From assembly GCA_944380875.1 (NCBI GenBank), contig CALWJA010000032.1:1-64000 (forward strand): DNA of 64,000 bases, in the 5' to 3' direction. The notes under the pieces are model-generated. The model saw nothing but the letters and a program-made list of their open reading frames with translations. It did not search any database and had not been told where the DNA came from. Origin of the DNA: an uncultured Clostridia bacterium (GTDB taxonomy: Bacteria; Bacillota; Clostridia; Oscillospirales; Acutalibacteraceae). How positions within the stretch are numbered: position 1 is the first letter of the stretch; every line of letters starts with the position of its first letter. The translations under genes were made by a program, and so were the position numbers. Below, one piece after another: positions 46,572 to 56,255 of this stretch.

Positions 46572-46792
46572 TCCGGTTCCTCCCCATCAGGATTCCTATT
46601 TTCTATTTTCTTTGTATAGGCATTTTATACAAATACAAATCTGTAAACAACGCAAAAAGTATATAGTAATGATTATATACGAAAATTGCCATGCAAACAA
46701 GTTAAAATTTTATAAATGATGAAAAAATACTCGCTGTATCCCCTGTGCAGTGTTGTTTCATACACCCTATTGCAGCCCGTATTTTTGAGTAA

Positions 46793-46829
46793 AAAAAGGG
46801 TTTCCGCTCTACCGAGGGAAACCCTTTTT
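46793..46829. terminator. Bidirectional terminator after galE
   Basis: AAAAGGGTTTCC pairs with GGAAACCCTTTT across a 10-base loop, with A-run and T-run flanks. The rest of 46572-46904 is AT-rich, holds the promoter region of the serine hydrolase, and shows no gene. Confidence 0.9.
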
Positions 46830-46904
46830 CATGGATGCTTCAGCAGATCACAAATAATTTAGCCTGTTACAGCGTTATCATATTCCATCTTTGCAAGAAT
46901 TGTA

Positions 46905-47912
46905 TCACATCTGCTGAGATTTTACAATGTAATTCCACGAATCCGCGCACATTTTTTCCAACGAGCACTTCGCTTCCCAATGAAGCTCCTCTTTTGCCCG
47001 GGATACATCTGCGTAGCATTCGGCTATATCCCCTGCCCGACGGGGAGCAAGTACATACGGAACCTTTCTGCCGCTGGCCTTTTCAAAGGCATGGACAACC
47101 TCCAGAACGGAACTGCCCTGGCCGGTTCCCAGGTTCCAGGCCCGGGCCCCTTCGATATGATCCAGCTGTTCCAGCGCTTTCAAATGGCCTGCCGCCAAAT
47201 CGCATACATGGATATAATCCCGCACGCCTGTTCCATCGGGAGTGGGATAATCATCCCCATATACGCTGAGTTTTTCAAGCTGCCCTGCAGCTACACGGAC
47301 AATATACGGCATCAGGTTATTGGGTATCCCCTTGGGATTCTCCCCAATCAGCCCGCTCTCGTGAGCTCCCACGGGGTTAAAATACCGGAGCAGGGCAATT
47401 TTCCAGGTAGGATCGGCAAAGGCCAGATCCTGCAGCATCTGCTCAATGAAGAATTTGGTGGTGCCATAGGGATTGGTGGTGCCTCCAATGGGCATATCCT
47501 CCCGGAAAGGCACCGGGTTATTCATGCCATATACGGTAGCGGAGGAACTGAACACCAGTTTTTTCACGCCGTATTCCCGCATAAGACGCAGGAGATTCAA
47601 AGTGCCCGACAAATTGTTATGATAGTATTCCAGAGGTTTTTCTACGCTCTCTCCAACTGCCTTCAGCCCTGCGAAATGAATGACAGCATCCAGCTTGTTT
47701 TCCTCAAAAATTTTCTTAAAGCCGTCATAATCCAACATGTCGCACTCATAAAAAGGAAAATCCTTGCCGGTAATGGATTTTATGGCCTCTACAGCTTCTG
47801 GAGTGGAGTTGCAGAAATTATCCATTACAACAATTTCCACATTATTTTCCAAAAGCTCCACACATGTGTGGGAACCGATGAAACCGGCTCCGCCTGTAAT
47901 CAATACCTTCAT
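46905..47912 (-). CDS. galE: UDP-glucose 4-epimerase
   Basis: This 335-residue SDR enzyme interconverts UDP-galactose and UDP-glucose. It has the NAD motif GGAGFIGSHTCVELLE at the start, the Ser in VFSSSATVYG, the catalytic Tyr/Lys pair in NPYGTTKFFIEQML, and the UDP-sugar segment GDDYPTPDGTGVRDYIHVCDLA. AAAGGAGG precedes the ATG. It is the last gene of galK-galT-galE. Confidence 0.97.
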   Translation of the reverse strand: MKVLITGGAGFIGSHTCVELLENNVEIVVMDNFCNSTPEAVEAIKSITGKDFPFYECDMLDYDGFKKIFEENKLDAVIHFAGLKAVGESVEKPLEYYHNNLSGTLNLLRLMREYGVKKLVFSSSATVYGMNNPVPFREDMPIGGTTNPYGTTKFFIEQMLQDLAFADPTWKIALLRYFNPVGAHESGLIGENPKGIPNNLMPYIVRVAAGQLEKLSVYGDDYPTPDGTGVRDYIHVCDLAAGHLKALEQLDHIEGARAWNLGTGQGSSVLEVVHAFEKASGRKVPYVLAPRRAGDIAECYADVSRAKEELHWEAKCSLEKMCADSWNYIVKSQQM

Positions 47913-47983
47913 GTAAAATAACCTCCTTTATACGCTGCAGAATTTTCTGAGGCGGTTTAACAACACTTGCAATATAAGGAACA

Positions 47984-48970
47984 TCAATCCCTTTCGATCG
48001 TTTTCTCCGATTCCTTATACCGCTCATAGGCCGCCCGCAGTTCCTTGGACGTTTCCTCCGGGCAGGTGGGATTGCAGCTTGCCCAGGCCCCAGTCTCGCT
48101 GGAAGCGTTGAATTTCTGCTTATCCGCGCTGCGCATAGGCGGGAAAAATTCAATATGGAAATGATAATCCTTGGAATAATCGCCGCTGTTGACAGGGGCG
48201 TTGTGCATACACATCATATAGGGGAACCGATAACCGAAAAGGCTGTCCAGCATACCAACCGTATCCCGGATGGTAAGCCCCAGGCTAACACGCTCCTCTT
48301 CTGTGAAATCCAGAAGGGTCTGCTTATGATTATTGGCAAAAATATACACTCCATAAGGATATTCCGTAAAGAAAGGAAGAAACACGGTAAAATATTCATT
48401 TTTAAATATGATCCGGCGTCCGTCCTTTAATTCATGCTCCAGCATGTCGCAGAAAAGACATTTCCCGTTTTTCTCATAGTATTCCCTGGCGGAAGCCGTT
48501 TCCAGCTGCAATTTTTTGGGAATAACCGAATAGCCATACATCTGGCCATGGGGATGGGGCATGGTAACGCCTACAGCTTCTCCTCTGTTTTCAAAAGGAA
48601 ACACATATTTGATCTTTTCGTCGCTTTTCATATACGCAAACCGGTCACACCAAAGATCCACCAGCTTTTTCATGTGGCTGTCGGAAAGCTCCGTGACCGC
48701 CGTAGTATGGCCCGGGGAATAGAGGATTACCTCGCATTTGCCGTAAGAAGGACGCACTTTAAAGAAGTCGTCCGCCACATCATCGGGTTCGGGAGGATTC
48801 TGAGAAAGAGCCGGAAAATCATTGTCGTATTCCAGCACCTCATACTCCGGCACATTTCCGAATGAAGGGCAAAAAGGGCAATAATCTTTAGGCATCTGGG
48901 GGCGCCCCTGGCGGTTTCCCGCGATCATCACCCAGTCTTGAATCAAAGGATGCCAACGAAGTTCTGCCAT
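47984..48970 (-). CDS. galT: Galactose-1-phosphate uridylyltransferase
   Basis: This 328-residue HIT-superfamily enzyme exchanges UMP between UDP-glucose and galactose-1-phosphate. The active-site His triad lies in GVTMPHPHGQMYGYSVIP; zinc ligands include the Cys pair in YCPFCPSFG, and a second pair in CLFCDML. It is the classic GalT type 1. AGGAGG precedes the ATG. It sits about 70 bases before galE and 160 after galK. Confidence 0.96.
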   Translation of the reverse strand: MAELRWHPLIQDWVMIAGNRQGRPQMPKDYCPFCPSFGNVPEYEVLEYDNDFPALSQNPPEPDDVADDFFKVRPSYGKCEVILYSPGHTTAVTELSDSHMKKLVDLWCDRFAYMKSDEKIKYVFPFENRGEAVGVTMPHPHGQMYGYSVIPKKLQLETASAREYYEKNGKCLFCDMLEHELKDGRRIIFKNEYFTVFLPFFTEYPYGVYIFANNHKQTLLDFTEEERVSLGLTIRDTVGMLDSLFGYRFPYMMCMHNAPVNSGDYSKDYHFHIEFFPPMRSADKQKFNASSETGAWASCNPTCPEETSKELRAAYERYKESEKTIERD

Positions 48971-49129
48971 ATCTATAACCTCCTGTTACCTGCCCGGCAG
49001 CTCCGGGTATTGCTGATACATATATCTTCCTGCCAGTTACCTGCCGCATACTGTTCTATATGTAGAATAAAACAAACAAAAATCAAGCCGCTTTTCCAGC
49101 CCCGTTTCCAGAGCTGCCAGAGCCCGCCA

Positions 49130-50416
49130 TCAGAAAATCTGCACACCGCCCACAGGCCGGACAGCCAGGGTATAGCAGCTTCCTTTTCCGAAAACATCCT
49201 CCATAACGGAACGGAATTCTTCTGTAAAATCAGCGGGAACAAAAGCCTGCACTGTCCCTGCGAAACCGCCACCATGGACACGCCAAGCGCCCTTCCTGGG
49301 CTCCAGAAGCTGTCTGCAGATGGCGAGGGCCAGGGAAATTTCCTGCCGCTCCGGATGCAGAGTGGAAAACACGTTTTGCAGATACATACTGGAAGAATTG
49401 CCCGATTCTACCACCAGGGCGCGGAACGTATCGAAATCGCCCCTGCGAAGAGCCGCTACCTGCTGGGGAACCCGGTCGTTATCCCCAAAGAAATGGATGG
49501 CCCGCAGAATAGCCCGGTCGCTTACTTTCCCCCGCAGGGAAGGCAGCTTTGCGAAAAATTCCTTGGGATCCACTTCCCGCAGCACTTCCTTGCCAAAGCA
49601 GGCAGCCACACTCCGCATCTCTGCGGGAATAGCTGCATAATCGGGAGTAAGATCCGCATGGTCGCCGTGGGTATCCACAATGCAGAGATTATAGCCGCAG
49701 CCGGCAAAATCAAATTCCACCTGCTCCACTTTCGGATTTTCCTTATCCTCGAAATCAATGGTGATAAAGCTTCCGATACTGCTTGCAGCCTGATCCATCA
49801 GGCCGCAGGGTTTACCAAAATACTCGTTTTCCGCATACTGACCGATCTGGGCGATCTTCAGAGCGCTCACCTCTCCTTTGCAGTAAAGGCCGTTCAAAAT
49901 GGTGCCCAGCAGAACCTCAAAGGCCGCAGAAGAGGAAAGGCCGGAACCGGTCAGCACATCCGAAGTGGTATACGCGTCAAACCCGCCCAAGGTATAGCCC
50001 ATGTCCTTAAATGCGGCGCACACGCCCCGCAGAAGCGCATTGGAAGTGTTCTTTTCTTCCGGATGCATCTGGGTATCGGCACAGTCCACTACGTCCTCCG
50101 CGTGTCCCTCACTCTTCACGCGAATGGTGGTATCCTCATTTTTTGCCACAATTGCAATTACATCCAAGTTAACGCCGGCGGCCAGCACCCGGCCCCGCTG
50201 ATGATCCGTATGGTTGCCGCCCACCTCTGTCCGTCCCGGAGCGCTGAAAAGGAACAATTCCCTGTTTTCCCCATAGAGGGATTCAAAAACATCCACTGCT
50301 TTCAAAGCCCGGCGGACATACTTTTCCGCCTCCTTCTTGCTGCAGACATAGATATGTGCCAATTTCTCATTCAATTTACCAGTTTCAAGCGCTGTGCGCA
50401 GAGCAGAAGCTCCCAT
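49130..50416 (-). CDS. galK: Galactokinase
   Basis: This 428-residue GHMP kinase phosphorylates galactose at C1. It has the GalK signature GRTEVGGNHTDHQRGRV (normally GRVNLIGEHTDY, here Gly and Asn replace Ile-Gly-Glu), the ATP loop TGSGLSSSAAFEV, and the C-terminal GHMP motif RVHGGGFAGTVQAFV. It is longer than typical GalK (about 390) through an N-terminal extension of about 45 residues. GGAGGG precedes the ATG. The variant signature occurs in some Clostridia and may alter specificity. Confidence 0.92.
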   Translation of the reverse strand: MGASALRTALETGKLNEKLAHIYVCSKKEAEKYVRRALKAVDVFESLYGENRELFLFSAPGRTEVGGNHTDHQRGRVLAAGVNLDVIAIVAKNEDTTIRVKSEGHAEDVVDCADTQMHPEEKNTSNALLRGVCAAFKDMGYTLGGFDAYTTSDVLTGSGLSSSAAFEVLLGTILNGLYCKGEVSALKIAQIGQYAENEYFGKPCGLMDQAASSIGSFITIDFEDKENPKVEQVEFDFAGCGYNLCIVDTHGDHADLTPDYAAIPAEMRSVAACFGKEVLREVDPKEFFAKLPSLRGKVSDRAILRAIHFFGDNDRVPQQVAALRRGDFDTFRALVVESGNSSSMYLQNVFSTLHPERQEISLALAICRQLLEPRKGAWRVHGGGFAGTVQAFVPADFTEEFRSVMEDVFGKGSCYTLAVRPVGGVQIF

Positions 50417-50870
50417 GGTTATCCCTCCGTTTTCTGTAAATTCCGCATCTTTTTCCGCAATTGAGCGGATATCTTTATGCTTTTATACTAACAGTGCAGA
50501 CGCTCTTCTGCAATACATTTCTTTCCCTTAATTATGGATTTTTGTTGCAAATCCTTTTTTCTTTGAAATTGCCGGGAAATCTTTTCTCTGCTGAGAAAAG
50601 GAGCCGCTCCGTTTCTCTTAAAAAAGCTTTCTTATTCCTTTTATGCTTCTGTTTTCAGTATCCGGATTTCCCCCGGCAAATAGCTCTTATATTCCCCTAT
50701 TTTTTGATTTGATACGGCTTTTTTCATGGAAGTCCGCAGGTAAACTCTGGAAATCCTATAGAATGCATGGAATTTCCTATGTCCTATTTCCTGCAGAAAG
50801 CACCCCTGGGAAAATTCAACAAAAACGTCATATAATTTTCTCAATTTCATATAGATAAATTCAAAATATC
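50417..50870. other. Non-coding region upstream of galK and the LacI gene
   Basis: I see no convincing gene here. On the galK side, TATAAA near 50485 and a GCAGA/TCTGC inverted repeat (about 50497-50512) may be promoter and operator parts, but no well-spaced -35 box was found. The rest is AT-rich. Confidence 0.5.
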
Positions 50871-50873
50871 CTG

Positions 50874-50902
50874 TTGACTTTACCTTCCTCTAGGCCTATA
50901 CT
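50874..50902 (+). promoter_or_regulatory. Promoter of the LacI-xylulokinase operon
   Basis: TTGACT and TATACT are separated by 17 bases. The palindromic operator begins 18 bases after the -10 box. Confidence 0.88.
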
Positions 50903-50919
50903 ACGAATTAAAGGGAGTA

Positions 50920-50933
50920 TGTGCTCGAGCACA
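50920..50933. promoter_or_regulatory. LacI-type operator
   Basis: TGTGCTCGAGCACA is a perfect 14-bp palindrome with the central CG and even symmetry typical of LacI-family sites. It lies just after the transcription start and immediately before the regulator gene, so it is probably the autoregulatory site. An adjacent CACGTG follows at 50932-50937. Confidence 0.8.
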
Positions 50934-50970
50934 CGTGCACACAAAATGTTTCAGAAAAGAGGGAGAATCC

Positions 50971-52053
50971 ATGGCTGTTACCATTAAGGATATTGCACAG
51001 GCAGCCGGTGTCTCCCGTGGAACGGTGGATCGTGTGCTGAACGGCCGGGGAAAAGTGCGCCCCCAGGTGGCAGAAAAAGTGCGCCGTCTGGCGCGGGAAA
51101 TGAACTACCTTCCCAACCGTGCCGGAAGAGAGCTGGCAGCTATCAAACGTTCCCTTCGGATCGGGTTCCTTCTTCCCGGCGTGGACAACGGCTTTTTTGA
51201 CGACATTCTCCGGGGAGCCCGGGCGGCGGAACAGAATCTTTCCGATTTCGGCGTTTCCCTTCTGATCCGGCAGGTAAAAGGATACGACCCCAAAACCCAC
51301 GCCCGTGCTCTGGAAGCCCTGCGGGAAGAGGGACTTTCGGGCCTCTGTGTCACCACGGTAGACGTCCCTGAAACCAGGCGGGTAGTGGAGGAAATCCAAA
51401 AAAGCGGTATACCCCTTATCGCCACCAATACGGACCTTCCCGGCACCGGCCGGCTGTCTTATGTAGGCTGTGATTACCTGGAAACAGGGCGTACGGCAGG
51501 AGGGCTTTTCTCTCTTTTGCGGATCCCGGATCCCCGGGTTCTGATTGTCACCGGTTCCGAAGAAATCGAAGGACATAACCAACGGATACAGGGATTTAGG
51601 GATGTTCTCAGGGAAAAAAACATATCTATCCATGAGACAGGCTTTCTCATCTGCCAGGACGATGATGCTCTTGCTTATCGGCTTACAAAGGAACATCTTC
51701 TTTCCCTGCCCAGGGAAAAAGCTCCCAACTGCATATTTGTGGCGGGCGCGGGTGTAAATGGCGTATGCCGCGCTGCGGAAGAGTTCGGCTCTTCGCCGGA
51801 AGAACCTCTTGTCCTTCCCTTCGACGATATTCCTGCTACTAGGGAATATATCCGAAAAGGGCGTATCCCCGCGACGGTGTGCCAGGAGCCTTTCGAGCAG
51901 GGGTACCGCTCTGTTAAGCTTCTTTTTGACTATCTGGTGAGAGGTCTCCGCCCACCGGATCAATATATCACGAGAACCGTAATCAAGCTTCTGGAAAATC
52001 TGGAGGAACCCCGGCCATTCCTGGAAGCTTCTGAAGATACTCAAGATACATAA
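50971..52053 (+). CDS. LacI family transcriptional regulator
   Basis: This 360-residue protein has a LacI N-terminal HTH with hinge (VTIKDIAQAAGVSRGTVDRVLNGRG, in part) and a type I periplasmic-binding-like sensor domain (LRIGFLLPGVDNGFFDDILRGA). The sensor resembles ribose-type binding domains (VIATNTDLPG, LIVTGSEEIEGHNQRIQGF), which suggests a pentose or pentitol effector. GAGGGAG precedes ATG 50971. It is first in a probable operon with DUF4867, xylB and the isomerase, and is likely autoregulated through the palindrome at 50920. Confidence 0.94.
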   Translation: MAVTIKDIAQAAGVSRGTVDRVLNGRGKVRPQVAEKVRRLAREMNYLPNRAGRELAAIKRSLRIGFLLPGVDNGFFDDILRGARAAEQNLSDFGVSLLIRQVKGYDPKTHARALEALREEGLSGLCVTTVDVPETRRVVEEIQKSGIPLIATNTDLPGTGRLSYVGCDYLETGRTAGGLFSLLRIPDPRVLIVTGSEEIEGHNQRIQGFRDVLREKNISIHETGFLICQDDDALAYRLTKEHLLSLPREKAPNCIFVAGAGVNGVCRAAEEFGSSPEEPLVLPFDDIPATREYIRKGRIPATVCQEPFEQGYRSVKLLFDYLVRGLRPPDQYITRTVIKLLENLEEPRPFLEASEDTQDT

Positions 52054-52169
52054 TCGGCAGTCCTATTTGCCGAGTAATACCGGCAGATGACCATATAACA
52101 AACACAGGCTTTTATTTTTGGTTCAGTATTAGTCAGAACAAAATACACGTATGTAAGGAGATGCTCAAA

Positions 52170-52799
52170 ATGAAACGGTTTACAGTCAACGATCCCGAAT
52201 TCCGGAAATACGGGCATGTTATTGAAGGATACGACCTGAGCGGCGTATTGGAGGGCATGGAAAAGACACCTTGCCCCGATTCCGTGGTGTATGTGCCCTC
52301 TTCCCCGGAACTGGAAGCCCTGCCCTTTTTCAAAGAAGTAACTGAACGGGAATTCGGCGGCCTGCCGGCTCAGTTCGGATACTGCAACGGAAAAAACAAA
52401 CTTCTGAACGCTCTGGAATATCACCGCTCCTCCGAAATTAATATTGCCTGCACGGATCTGGTGCTGATTCTGGGCATGGAGCAGGATATCGACCCCAAAA
52501 CCTATACATATGATACCTCCAAGGCTGAAGCTTTCTTCGTTCCCAAGGGAACCATGCTGGAAGTCTACGGTACTACCCTGCATTATGCCCCCTGCAATAC
52601 AGAAGAAAGCGGTTTCCGCTGCGTAGTATTGCTGCATAAGGATACAAACCTTCCTCTGGAAACAAAGCCTGCTCCTGTTGGGGAAGACCGGCTTCTCTTT
52701 GCCAGAAACAAATGGCTCATCGCCCATGAGGAAGCCGCCTCGGAAATCGAACAGGGCGCGTTTGCAGGGCTTATAGGCGAAAATCTTTCCATTGAATGA
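52170..52799 (+). CDS. DUF4867 family protein in a pentose operon
   Basis: This 209-residue protein matches DUF4867. It is soluble, without signal peptide, with a cupin-like beta-rich centre (VLILGMEQDIDPKTYTYDTSKAEAFFVPKGTMLEVYGTTLHYAPC). The His in TLHYAPC and the Glu/Lys near FFVPKG could form a metal or sugar site. AAGGAG lies 9 bases before ATG 52170. It sits between the LacI regulator and xylulokinase, so a role in pentose isomerisation, anomer handling or sensing is plausible but unproven. Confidence 0.85.
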   Translation: MKRFTVNDPEFRKYGHVIEGYDLSGVLEGMEKTPCPDSVVYVPSSPELEALPFFKEVTEREFGGLPAQFGYCNGKNKLLNALEYHRSSEINIACTDLVLILGMEQDIDPKTYTYDTSKAEAFFVPKGTMLEVYGTTLHYAPCNTEESGFRCVVLLHKDTNLPLETKPAPVGEDRLLFARNKWLIAHEEAASEIEQGAFAGLIGENLSIE

Positions 52800-52870
52800 T
52801 TACCGGATGAAAAGTATAAAACGGGAAAACACCTTTGCCGTATAGGCTTAAGGAAAAGGAGGAAACAACC

Positions 52871-54406
52871 GTGAGCAATCAAAAAGAATATCTTCTGGGT
52901 ATCGATCTGGGTACTTCCGGCACTAAGACCGTCCTTTTCGACACAGACGGAAATGCCGTAGCATCCGCCCTCATCGAATATCCCATGTATCAGCCTCAGA
53001 ACGGCTGGGCTGAGCAGGATCCCCGGGACTGGTGGAACGCCGCCAGAGACACCATCCGTCAGGTGCTTACCGATTCAGGCGTAAATCCCGCTGATGTAAA
53101 GGGACTGGGAATCTCCGGCCAGATGCACGGCCTGGTTATGCTGGATGAAAACGGAGAAGTTCTTCGCAATTCCATTATCTGGTGCGATCAGCGCACCCAG
53201 GCGGAATGCGACGAGATTACCGAAAAGATCGGCAAAGACCGTCTCATTGAGATTACCGCCAATCCGGCGCTGACAGGCTTTACCGCAGGAAAAATCCTGT
53301 GGGTGCGGAAACACGAGCCGGAAATTTACGCCAAATGCCGCCACATCCTTTTGCCCAAGGACTATGTCCGCTATATGCTGACCGGCGAGTTTGCAACGGA
53401 AGTCAGCGATGCTTCCGGTATGCAGCTTCTGGATGTAAAGAACCGCTGCTGGAGCGCGGAGGTTCTGGAAAAACTGGAAATCGACCCGGCTTTGCTGGCT
53501 AAAATGTATGAATCTCCTGAGGTAACAGGCACAGTTACGGCTGAGGCCGCCGCTCTTACCGGCCTCATGGAAGGCACTCCCGTTGTGGGAGGCGCCGGCG
53601 ACAACGCCGCCGCCGCTGTTGGAACCGGTGTTGTGGAAGAAGGAAAAGCCTTCACCACCCTGGGAACCTCCGGCGTGGTATTCGCCCATTCCGACAGTGT
53701 TACCATCGACCCCAAAGGCCGTGTACACACCTTCTGTTCCGCCGTTCCCGGCTGCTGGACGGTAATGAGCTGCACCCTTTCCGCAGGTCTTTCCCTGAAA
53801 TGGTTCCGGGACACTTTCTGCGGCGAAGAAAAAGCCGTTGCCGTAGGAATGGATGTGGATCCGTATTATATCATGGATAAGCAGGCGGAAAAATCCCCCA
53901 TCGGTGCAAACCGCCTTGTTTACCTCCCCTATCTGATGGGCGAACGTTCTCCCCTGCTGGATCCTTCCGCACGTGGCGTATTCTTTGGTCTTTCCGCAAT
54001 TCATACCAAATACGATATGCTGAGAGCCGTTATGGAAGGCGTTATCTATTCCCAGAGAGAATGCCTGGACATTCTCCGTGGCATGGGCGTAGTTTCCAGC
54101 GAGATGCTGGCCTGCGGCGGCGGCGGAAGCAGCCCCTTCTGGCGGCAGATGATGGCCGACGTTTACGGCTTGCCTGTTAAGACCGTTGCCAACAAGGAAG
54201 GCCCCGCTCTGGGTGTTGCCATCCTGGCCGGTGTGGGCGCTGGTATCTATGAAAGCGTGCCGGAAGCCTGCCGCAAGGTTATCAAGGTAAATCCTGCCCA
54301 GCCGCCCATTGGCGAAAACCACTGGCAGTATGAAAAATACTATGAGATCTACCGTTCCCTGTATCCTGCTCTGAAGGATACCTTTGCTTCTCTGGCCTCT
54401 CTGTAA
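52871..54406 (+). CDS. xylB: Xylulokinase
   Basis: This 511-residue FGGY kinase phosphorylates D-xylulose. Visible features are the phosphate loop LLGIDLGTSGTKTVLFD, the XylB substrate segment GLGISGQMHGLVMLD, the catalytic Asp in SIIWCDQRTQ or GGAGDNAAAAVG, and the adenosine motif ACGGGGSSPFWRQMMADV. The start is GTG 52871, with AGGAGG 8 bases upstream. It feeds pentose into the phosphoketolase or pentose-phosphate route. Confidence 0.95.
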   Translation: MSNQKEYLLGIDLGTSGTKTVLFDTDGNAVASALIEYPMYQPQNGWAEQDPRDWWNAARDTIRQVLTDSGVNPADVKGLGISGQMHGLVMLDENGEVLRNSIIWCDQRTQAECDEITEKIGKDRLIEITANPALTGFTAGKILWVRKHEPEIYAKCRHILLPKDYVRYMLTGEFATEVSDASGMQLLDVKNRCWSAEVLEKLEIDPALLAKMYESPEVTGTVTAEAAALTGLMEGTPVVGGAGDNAAAAVGTGVVEEGKAFTTLGTSGVVFAHSDSVTIDPKGRVHTFCSAVPGCWTVMSCTLSAGLSLKWFRDTFCGEEKAVAVGMDVDPYYIMDKQAEKSPIGANRLVYLPYLMGERSPLLDPSARGVFFGLSAIHTKYDMLRAVMEGVIYSQRECLDILRGMGVVSSEMLACGGGGSSPFWRQMMADVYGLPVKTVANKEGPALGVAILAGVGAGIYESVPEACRKVIKVNPAQPPIGENHWQYEKYYEIYRSLYPALKDTFASLASL

Positions 54407-54591
54407 TATTTTTCTTAAATTTTACTGATTGTATGTTGTTTGTTTTGGATGGGGCGGTGTTGCCCTTTTAGGAACCCCGCTCCCATTCATTCCATATGCG
54501 GGCAGCTCTCGCTTTTTGTCTGAAAGTGAAGCTTTCCCAAAACTGCAAAATACAGCACACACTGCTGAAAAAATGAAAGGATGGAAGGAAA

Positions 54592-56082
54592 ATGAACCAG
54601 ATCAAAAATATCCCCGACGTAAAGCTGGGCCTGATCGCTGTCAGCCGTGACTGCTTCGTCATCTCCCTTTCCGAGCGCCGCAGAGCCGAAGTGGCTGCTG
54701 CATACGCAAAAAAAGGCGGAGACATCTACGAATGTAAGGTAACCGTGGAAAATGAGCTGGATATGCTCAAGGCTGTTGAGGATGTAAAAGCCGCAGGCTG
54801 CAACGCTCTCGTAGTCTTCCTGGGCAACTTCGGCCCCGAGACCCCCGAAACCCTGATCGCCAAAAACTTTGACGGCCCCGTGATGTATGCTGCTGCCGCC
54901 GAGGAACACGGCGACGATTTGATTAACGGCCGCGGCGACGCATACTGCGGCGTGCTCAACTGCTCCTATAACCTGGGCCTGCGGAAAATCAAGGCCTATA
55001 TGCCGGAGTATCCTGTTGGCACCGCAGAAGACGTAGCCGACATGATCGCTGATTTTGTTCCCGTAGCCCGCACCCTGATCGGTGTTTCCAATCTGAAGAT
55101 CATTACTTTCGGCCCTCGTCCGCAGGACTTCTTTGCCTGCAACGCTCCCATCAAGCCTTTGTATGACATTGGTGTGGAAATTCAGGAAAACTCTGAGCTG
55201 GATCTTCTGGTGGCTTATAAAGAGCACGCAAACGACCCCCGCATCCAGGAAGTTGTGGAAGAGATGGCAGCGGAACTGGGCGTTGGCAACCAGTATCCCG
55301 ACCTGCTGCCCCGTATGGCACAGTTTGAGATCACCCTGCTGGATTGGGCAGAGCAGAACAAGGGTTCCCGCAAATATGTGGCTTTTGCCGATAAATGCTG
55401 GCCCGCATTCCCCTCTCAGTTCGGCTTTGAGCCCTGCTATGTAAACAGCCGTCTGGTCACTAAGGGAATCCCTGTGGCCTGCGAAGTGGATATTTACGGC
55501 GCTTTGAGCGAGTATATCGGCATGTGCGCTTCCGGCGACGCCGTAACTCTGCTGGACATCAACAACTCTGTGCCCAGAGATATGTTTGATGCTGAAATCA
55601 AGGGTAAATACGATTACACCCTGAAGGACACCTTCATGGGCTTCCACTGCGGCAACACTCCTCTCTGCAAGCTGAGCCAGGGCGCTGTTAAATATCAGCT
55701 GATCCAGAACCGTCTGCTGGAAGACGGCAATGAGCCCGACATCACCCGCGGTACTCTGGAAGGCGACATTGCTCCCGGTGAAATCACCTTCTACCGCATC
55801 CACGGCTCTGCGGAAGGAAATCTGCAGGCTTACATCGCTCAGGGCGAGGTTCTGCCTGTTGCTACCCGTTCCTTCGGCGGCATCGGCGTATTCGCTATTC
55901 CGGAAATGGGCCGCTTCTATCGCCATGTGCTGATCAGCAAGCATTATCCCCATCATGGCGCTGTGGCCTTCTCGCATATTGGCAAAGCTCTTTACAGCAT
56001 CTTCCAGTATCTGGGTGTGCCGGATATCGCATTTAACCAGCCCAAGGGTATGCTCTATAAGGACGAAAATCCCTTCGCTTAA
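54592..56082 (+). CDS. L-fucose/L-arabinose isomerase family protein
   Basis: This 496-residue protein belongs to the FucI-related family (COG2407). It has an N-terminal Rossmann-like domain (LGLIAVSRDCFVISLSERRR, VVFLGNFGPETPE), the metal-binding region with Glu and Asp in VACEVDIYGALSEYIGMC and LDINN, and a His in FMGFHCGNTP. The family includes isomerases for fucose, arabinose and other sugars; the substrate is not readable. Pairing with xylulokinase and absence of xylA or araA here suggest it makes xylulose or another ketopentose. GGAAGG precedes the ATG. Confidence 0.88.
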   Translation: MNQIKNIPDVKLGLIAVSRDCFVISLSERRRAEVAAAYAKKGGDIYECKVTVENELDMLKAVEDVKAAGCNALVVFLGNFGPETPETLIAKNFDGPVMYAAAAEEHGDDLINGRGDAYCGVLNCSYNLGLRKIKAYMPEYPVGTAEDVADMIADFVPVARTLIGVSNLKIITFGPRPQDFFACNAPIKPLYDIGVEIQENSELDLLVAYKEHANDPRIQEVVEEMAAELGVGNQYPDLLPRMAQFEITLLDWAEQNKGSRKYVAFADKCWPAFPSQFGFEPCYVNSRLVTKGIPVACEVDIYGALSEYIGMCASGDAVTLLDINNSVPRDMFDAEIKGKYDYTLKDTFMGFHCGNTPLCKLSQGAVKYQLIQNRLLEDGNEPDITRGTLEGDIAPGEITFYRIHGSAEGNLQAYIAQGEVLPVATRSFGGIGVFAIPEMGRFYRHVLISKHYPHHGAVAFSHIGKALYSIFQYLGVPDIAFNQPKGMLYKDENPFA

Positions 56083-56131
56083 GTTACATATTTTGCTTTT
56101 CGGTCGTAGATAAAGCGCGAAAGCTTCTAAG

Positions 56132-56171
56132 AAAGCAGCCCTGTACCAAAGGTATGGGGCTGCTTTTATTT
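56132..56171 (+). terminator. Terminator of the pentose operon
   Basis: AAAGCAGCCC pairs with GGGGCTGCTTT with an inner GTACC/GGTAT pairing, followed by TATTTTT. Confidence 0.88.
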
Positions 56172-56255
56172 TTCCTTTTCCCTAAATTATGTCCTCTTTT
56201 GCACCTTTTTTATCCTTTTATCAAAAATATTTTTTATTATTCAAATACAGAATCA

